Shown here: positions 60,315-64,000 of the stretch, piece by piece | How positions within the stretch are numbered: the stretch's first letter is position 1 | Layout of the letters: each line of letters starts with the position of its first letter | Source: Companilactobacillus pabuli | GTDB lineage: Bacteria; Bacillota; Bacilli; Lactobacillales; Lactobacillaceae | Direction of reading: 5' to 3' | DNA length: 64,000 nt | NCBI RefSeq assembly: GCF_014058425.1 | Contig: NZ_CP049366.1 | Coordinates: 1,984,001-2,048,000, forward strand | The notes under the pieces: generated by a model | Database searches by the model: none | The model's input: the letters and a program-made list of their open reading frames with translations, nothing else | What the model was told of the DNA's origin: nothing | Program-made: the position numbers and the translations under genes

Positions 60315-61934
60315 TTAACCCTCAATTCCTAGATAGTCTTCAACTTCTGGACCAATCGTCGAAACTTTAGTTCCATAAATAACTTGGACGCCATTACCAT
60401 GGACAACCGTTCCGACAGCACCAGTTGATTTCAACAGATTCTTCTTAACTATTTCGGGATCTTTAACACTAACTCTCAATCTAGTAGCGCAAGCTTCCAA
60501 TGTACTGATATTGTCTTTACCACCTAATCCATCAACAATCATAGCGGGAATTCCATCAGCATTTGTGTTATCGCTACCTTGAGCTTTCTTTTCTTCAACA
60601 TAATCTGCTTTAGTGTGAAGTGTAGATTCTTCTTCATCATCTTCACGACCAGGAGTCTTTAGATTGAACTTCGTAATCGCAAATTTGAAGACAAAGTAAT
60701 ACAAAGCAAAGTAGAACAAAATCAATGGTACTAAGGCTATCCAATTTGTTCTAGCTTGGCCAGGCAAAATACCGTACAAAATCATATCTAATAGGCCACC
60801 AGAGAATGTGAATCCGACACCAATCTTCAACAAGGAAACGAAGACTGCGGAAAAGGCGAACAAGACACAGTGAATAGCCCAGAACAAGAATGGTGATGCA
60901 AACAAAATAGTAAATTCAAGTGGTTCAGTAATACCTGTCAAAATAGATGTTAGTGATGATGATAGTAACAATCCTTTGACATCCTTACGCTTACTCTTTT
61001 TAGCACAGTGATACATAGCTAAGGCAGCAGCTGGGAAACCACCGATCATAACTGGAAATTCAAAAGCAAAGTATCTTGCTGCTTCCCAAGAAATTTTCGT
61101 TCCAGCACCCAATTGAGCAAAGACGATGTTTTGAGCACCAACAACTGTTTGACCTGCAATGTGAGCAGTACCACCAACAGCAGTTTGCCAAAATGGTAAA
61201 TAGAAAACGTGGTGCAAACCAAATGGAATCAAAGCTCTATAAACATAAGCATAGAAGAATGTTCCAATGTAACCTGATTTACCAATTAAAGTACCTAATC
61301 CAGCAATTCCCATGGCGATATATGGCCAAAACCAAGCCATGAAAAATCCGCCAAAGATACCAGCTAAAGCACCAGCGATAGGACTAAAGTGAGTTCCACC
61401 AAAGAATGAAATAGCATCGGGGAACTTGATACGATAGTACTTATTGTGTAACCAAACACAGATCAAACCGATAAAAATACCACCGAAAACTCCAGTATTC
61501 ATGGTATTAGTGAAGCCAAGCATATCTGTCAACAAGCCACCGATTTTCTTTAATTTTGGTAACTCCCCAAAATTGACGATAGCACTGGTCATCGTGGCGT
61601 ACATCATAAAGTAACCAACTAAGGCTGACAATGCTGCAACACCTTTTTTACTTTTTGCTAAACCTAAAGCAACTGAAACAGCGAATAAAAGACCTAAATT
61701 ATTAAAAATGACACTTCCACAATCATTGAAAATTGTTAGTAGTCGATTCAAAAATGTTCCTTGTCCCAGAATCGCCTCTAAATGATACATTTTGATAAAT
61801 GATTCACCTGTAAATGAAGCTCCGACCCCTAGAAAGAGTCCGGCAACAGGCAATAAAGCAATCGGAAGCATGAACGTTTTACCAACATTTTGCAATGCGG
61901 CAAAGGCTTTACTTCCACCTTTATTTTTTGACAT
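60315..61934 (-). CDS. PTS sugar transporter EIICB, glucose/maltose/GlcNAc family
   Basis: A 539-residue transporter: EIIC membrane domain (about 10-420, with FGLHHVFYLPFWQT and TGITEPLEFTILFASP) and EIIB domain with phosphorylated Cys482 in TLEACATRLRV. It resembles MalX/MalP-type permeases, so maltose or another alpha-glucoside is likely; glucose or GlcNAc cannot be excluded. Start at 61934 has AGAGGG upstream. An imperfect cre-like sequence lies near 62026-62043, and the DeoR-type gene downstream may regulate it. Confidence 0.9.
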   Translation of the reverse strand: MSKNKGGSKAFAALQNVGKTFMLPIALLPVAGLFLGVGASFTGESFIKMYHLEAILGQGTFLNRLLTIFNDCGSVIFNNLGLLFAVSVALGLAKSKKGVAALSALVGYFMMYATMTSAIVNFGELPKLKKIGGLLTDMLGFTNTMNTGVFGGIFIGLICVWLHNKYYRIKFPDAISFFGGTHFSPIAGALAGIFGGFFMAWFWPYIAMGIAGLGTLIGKSGYIGTFFYAYVYRALIPFGLHHVFYLPFWQTAVGGTAHIAGQTVVGAQNIVFAQLGAGTKISWEAARYFAFEFPVMIGGFPAAALAMYHCAKKSKRKDVKGLLLSSSLTSILTGITEPLEFTILFASPFLFWAIHCVLFAFSAVFVSLLKIGVGFTFSGGLLDMILYGILPGQARTNWIALVPLILFYFALYYFVFKFAITKFNLKTPGREDDEEESTLHTKADYVEEKKAQGSDNTNADGIPAMIVDGLGGKDNISTLEACATRLRVSVKDPEIVKKNLLKSTGAVGTVVHGNGVQVIYGTKVSTIGPEVEDYLGIEG

Positions 61935-62087
61935 AACAAAACCCTCTTTATATAAGACGGTCACTAGTAACCATTTTTGGCATGCCTTTCGTTAATTAAC
62001 ATTTGCAATCATAGCATCGTTTATGCCAAACGTTTTCAAAAATTGATGATTTCAGAAAATGACATCAGTGTTTTTCAGCATTTGCTG

Positions 62088-62187
62088 TTTGAAAGTCAGC
62101 GCTTAATGCGGGCAAATACGTATTTCAAAATACCGTCACTTAGCCCTTGCTATGGAACGCGTTCGACAGCTTATACTGACTTTGAAA
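62088..62187 (+). other. Hairpin-rich leader before the 62209 gene
   Basis: TTTGAAAGTCAG (62088-62099) pairs with CTGACTTTGAAA (62176-62187) with one mismatch. Inside are GGGC/GCCC closing an ACGTATTT...AAATACCGT hairpin and a small GAACGCGTTC hairpin. It ends just before the ribosome site of the downstream gene. Could be a regulatory leader or a repeat; no match to a known riboswitch is seen. Confidence 0.4.
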
Positions 62188-62208
62188 TCAGAAAGGTGGA
62201 TGAAAATT

Positions 62209-62496
62209 ATGTTTGCTTACGTTGAAATTATTGATTCAGAAGAAAAAGTTTCATATGGATATTCTAATTTTTCATTTTCTAAAGGCATCCTTTCAATTAG
62301 ACCAATTAAAGGGATGTTAGGTACATCAACTCAAAATATTCCTATCAAAGAAATCACTAACATCAAAGAAGACACTTATTATGGTTGGAACCGGATCTCA
62401 TTTAACTTTGATAGTAAAACTTATTCCTTCCTATACAGTGGTTATGGTGAATTTGATTATTTAAAGGAACACCTAATGACTGAAATCATGGCCTAA
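62209..62496 (+). CDS. 95-residue protein of unknown function
   Basis: A soluble, aromatic-rich protein beginning MFAYVEIIDSEEK; the pattern of strands (FSFSKGILSI, EITNIKED, ISFNFDSKTYSFLYSG) suggests a small beta-barrel or PH-like fold. The ATG at 62209 is preferred, nine bases after AAAGGTGG; an ATG at 62200 overlaps that site. No family recognised. Confidence 0.65.
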   Translation: MFAYVEIIDSEEKVSYGYSNFSFSKGILSIRPIKGMLGTSTQNIPIKEITNIKEDTYYGWNRISFNFDSKTYSFLYSGYGEFDYLKEHLMTEIMA

Positions 62497-62571
62497 TCAC
62501 AAAACTTAATTTTTGCCCTCGTTTTCAGAATTATTATTGTATGATTAGTAGTAGAAAACAGGGGGAAAATT

Positions 62572-64000
62572 ATGGGGATACTAGCAGAATTCCGACGTCA
62601 AAATAGCAATTTTTGGCGTTATTTTTGGAAATACAGTCAAATCATCATTTTAATTCAGTTGATTATTCATTTTATCTTGATTCCCGTTTTGAGCTTTTTA
62701 GCTAACGGCATCAATTTTTTGGGTAACGTCAACTATGTTTCATACACTAACGCTTTAGAACTGATTACGCATAAACCATTAGTGGTAATTGGACTAATAT
62801 TAGTCCTGTTTCTACTATTATTATTGGTTTTCGCGCAATTCACTTTATTACTAGTCAGCTTTCAAGCTATCAAATCACACGCCAATCTGAGTTGGTGGGA
62901 CTATCTCAAGAGTGTCAGTAAGAATCTCTTTGGATTACCTTTCAAAGCTTTTGGATTCTTTCTATTATATTTTTTGATTATCACACCCTTTGGCAGTTTG
63001 GGATTATCTTCAACTCTTTTAAGTAAAGTCAAGATTCCCCAATTCATTCTCGATTGGCTATTTCAAGAACATTTACCATTAGGATTATTGTTGATTGTCG
63101 CTTATTTAATAGTTTTATACGTTGGAATTCGTTGGATTTTAGTACTTCCTTCAATGATTTTCGAAAATAAATCTATCAAAACTTCAATTCATCACAGTTG
63201 GAACAAAACTAGACATCAGGAATTTTATTATTTAGGAATCTTTTTGATTTTGTTAGCTGTGGTCGCCATCTTCATCACCGTTTCAACAAGTATCTTAATT
63301 GCTTTCCAATACTTGATTGATCACGTTGGTGCATTAAAAGTTCTTGATTTTCCAATGGCTGTCGTCAATATGACCGCTATTCAACTAATCAATTACATTA
63401 CGGGAATTTATGCTTCTGGGATGGCCATTTTGATTATCCTGAGTGATACACATACGAATTACTTTTATCCTAAACGTAATCACCGCTATCACAAATGGTT
63501 CTGGGGCATCTTAGGAACAGCTGTTGTCGTCAGTTTTGTTACTTACGACATTACCTACTTCAACAACTGGTTACTAGAACCACCTTTGACCATTTCTCAT
63601 CGAGGTGTTGACGATGGCAACGGTGTTCAAAACACTATCGAATCACTTAAAGCCACTGCCAAAGAAAAACCTGATTACATTGAAATGGATATTCAGGAAA
63701 CTAAGGACCACAAGTTTGTCGTTTACCATGACAACACACTCAAAGGTTTGGCTGGAATCAATAAAACTCCGAGTCAACTAACCTTAAATGAATTAACTAA
63801 GATTCAAGTTCACGAAAATGGTAAAACTATTCACATTGCAAGCTTTGATAACTATTTAGCAACTGCCACAAAATTACATCAAAAACTATTAGTCGAATTA
63901 AAAGATGTTTCTGGTAATAAGTCCGATTTTGTCAGTCTCTTTGCCAAAAAATATGGTAAGAAGTTGCAAGAAAACAAAGCAATGGTACATTCTTTGGATT
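62572..64000 (+). CDS. Membrane-anchored glycerophosphodiester phosphodiesterase, cut by the window edge
   Basis: The visible 476 residues show about eight hydrophobic helices (20-340) followed by a GDPD domain: ISHRGVDDG, NTIESLKA, YIEMDIQETKDHKFVVYHDNTL and VELKD carry the catalytic His and metal-binding Glu/Asp. This is the architecture of lactobacillar membrane GDPDs that cleave glycerophosphodiesters, perhaps from teichoic acid. The 3' end is missing. GGGGG precedes ATG 62572. Confidence 0.88.
   Translation, partial: MGILAEFRRQNSNFWRYFWKYSQIIILIQLIIHFILIPVLSFLANGINFLGNVNYVSYTNALELITHKPLVVIGLILVLFLLLLLVFAQFTLLLVSFQAIKSHANLSWWDYLKSVSKNLFGLPFKAFGFFLLYFLIITPFGSLGLSSTLLSKVKIPQFILDWLFQEHLPLGLLLIVAYLIVLYVGIRWILVLPSMIFENKSIKTSIHHSWNKTRHQEFYYLGIFLILLAVVAIFITVSTSILIAFQYLIDHVGALKVLDFPMAVVNMTAIQLINYITGIYASGMAILIILSDTHTNYFYPKRNHRYHKWFWGILGTAVVVSFVTYDITYFNNWLLEPPLTISHRGVDDGNGVQNTIESLKATAKEKPDYIEMDIQETKDHKFVVYHDNTLKGLAGINKTPSQLTLNELTKIQVHENGKTIHIASFDNYLATATKLHQKLLVELKDVSGNKSDFVSLFAKKYGKKLQENKAMVHSLD

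Noticed and set aside
62026-62043. CcpA cre site upstream of the PTS gene
   Set aside because: The sequence around ACGTTTTC is one base out of phase with the cre consensus; too weak to list as a site.

Overview
The window is a stretch of low-GC Firmicute chromosome. The codon use, strong AGGAGG-type ribosome binding sites, frequent TTG starts, the walRKHIJ-htrA block next to rlmH, C69 dipeptidases, D-2-hydroxyacid dehydrogenases, T-box control and SLAP-like and WxL surface proteins all point to Lactobacillaceae. The Companilactobacillus (alimentarius/farciminis) group is my best guess, but it is an inference. There is no prophage, CRISPR array or plasmid backbone; the only complete mobile element is one IS3-family copy at 33163-34633.

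Layout. 1-8.6 kb: purine permease, C69 dipeptidase, Gre factor, EamA exporter, and a 2-oxoacid/2-hydroxyacid dehydrogenase cluster (PanE-like enzyme plus two tandem D-hydroxyacid dehydrogenases). 8.7-16.4 kb: a large WxL/lectin-like surface protein, a methionine T-box with a MetE-type methyltransferase, a tiny amphipathic peptide gene with a YxeA-type protein, an MFS pump and a diguanylate cyclase. 16.5-25.4 kb: a second MFS pump, small enzymes, MarR plus nucleoside hydrolase, a cysteine-codon leader peptide/attenuator before an MccA-type cysteine/cystathionine synthase, an MFS permease, and a divergent membrane protein/TetR pair. 25.4-29.6 kb: the arginine operon argCJBD. 29.7-45.9 kb: SLAP-repeat surface protein, WYL regulator, rlmH, a cluster of DnaA boxes, an IS3 element inside the htrA terminator, the walR-walK-walH-walI-walJ-htrA block (minus strand), tRNA-Lys(CTT), and an LPXTG-like adhesin. 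45.9-51 kb: second SLAP-like protein, Na+/H+ antiporter, homocysteine methyltransferase and a permease gene broken by an in-frame TGA. 51-54.8 kb: two structured RNA-like repeats in inverted orientation, GtrA protein, and a copper operon (two cupredoxin-like proteins plus P1B ATPase) under CopY-type cop boxes. 54.8-64 kb: N-formylglutamate amidohydrolase-like enzyme, LytTR/LiaF-like pair, pentapeptide protein, DeoR regulator, IS3 transposase remnant, a glucose-family PTS, and a partial membrane-anchored glycerophosphodiester phosphodiesterase.

How parts work together. Sulphur amino-acid metabolism recurs: a Met-specific T-box before a MetE-like enzyme, a Cys-codon attenuator before an MccA-like enzyme, and mmuM beside a broken permease. 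Cell-envelope functions dominate the middle: WalRK signalling, HtrA, two SLAP-like proteins, a WxL protein and a sortase substrate.

Most unusual signals: (1) a family of about 175-nt elements (148-323, 51140-51300, 51344-51519) that folds into the same branched structure with compensatory base changes and a conserved internal A-A mismatch; (2) the cysteine leader-peptide attenuator at 21778-21986; (3) the IS3 copy placed in the loop of a terminator hairpin, with its own left-end terminator hiding the transposase ribosome binding site; (4) two very short, well-equipped peptide genes (5025-5105 and 12980-13048); (5) a DnaA-box cluster between rlmH and htrA.
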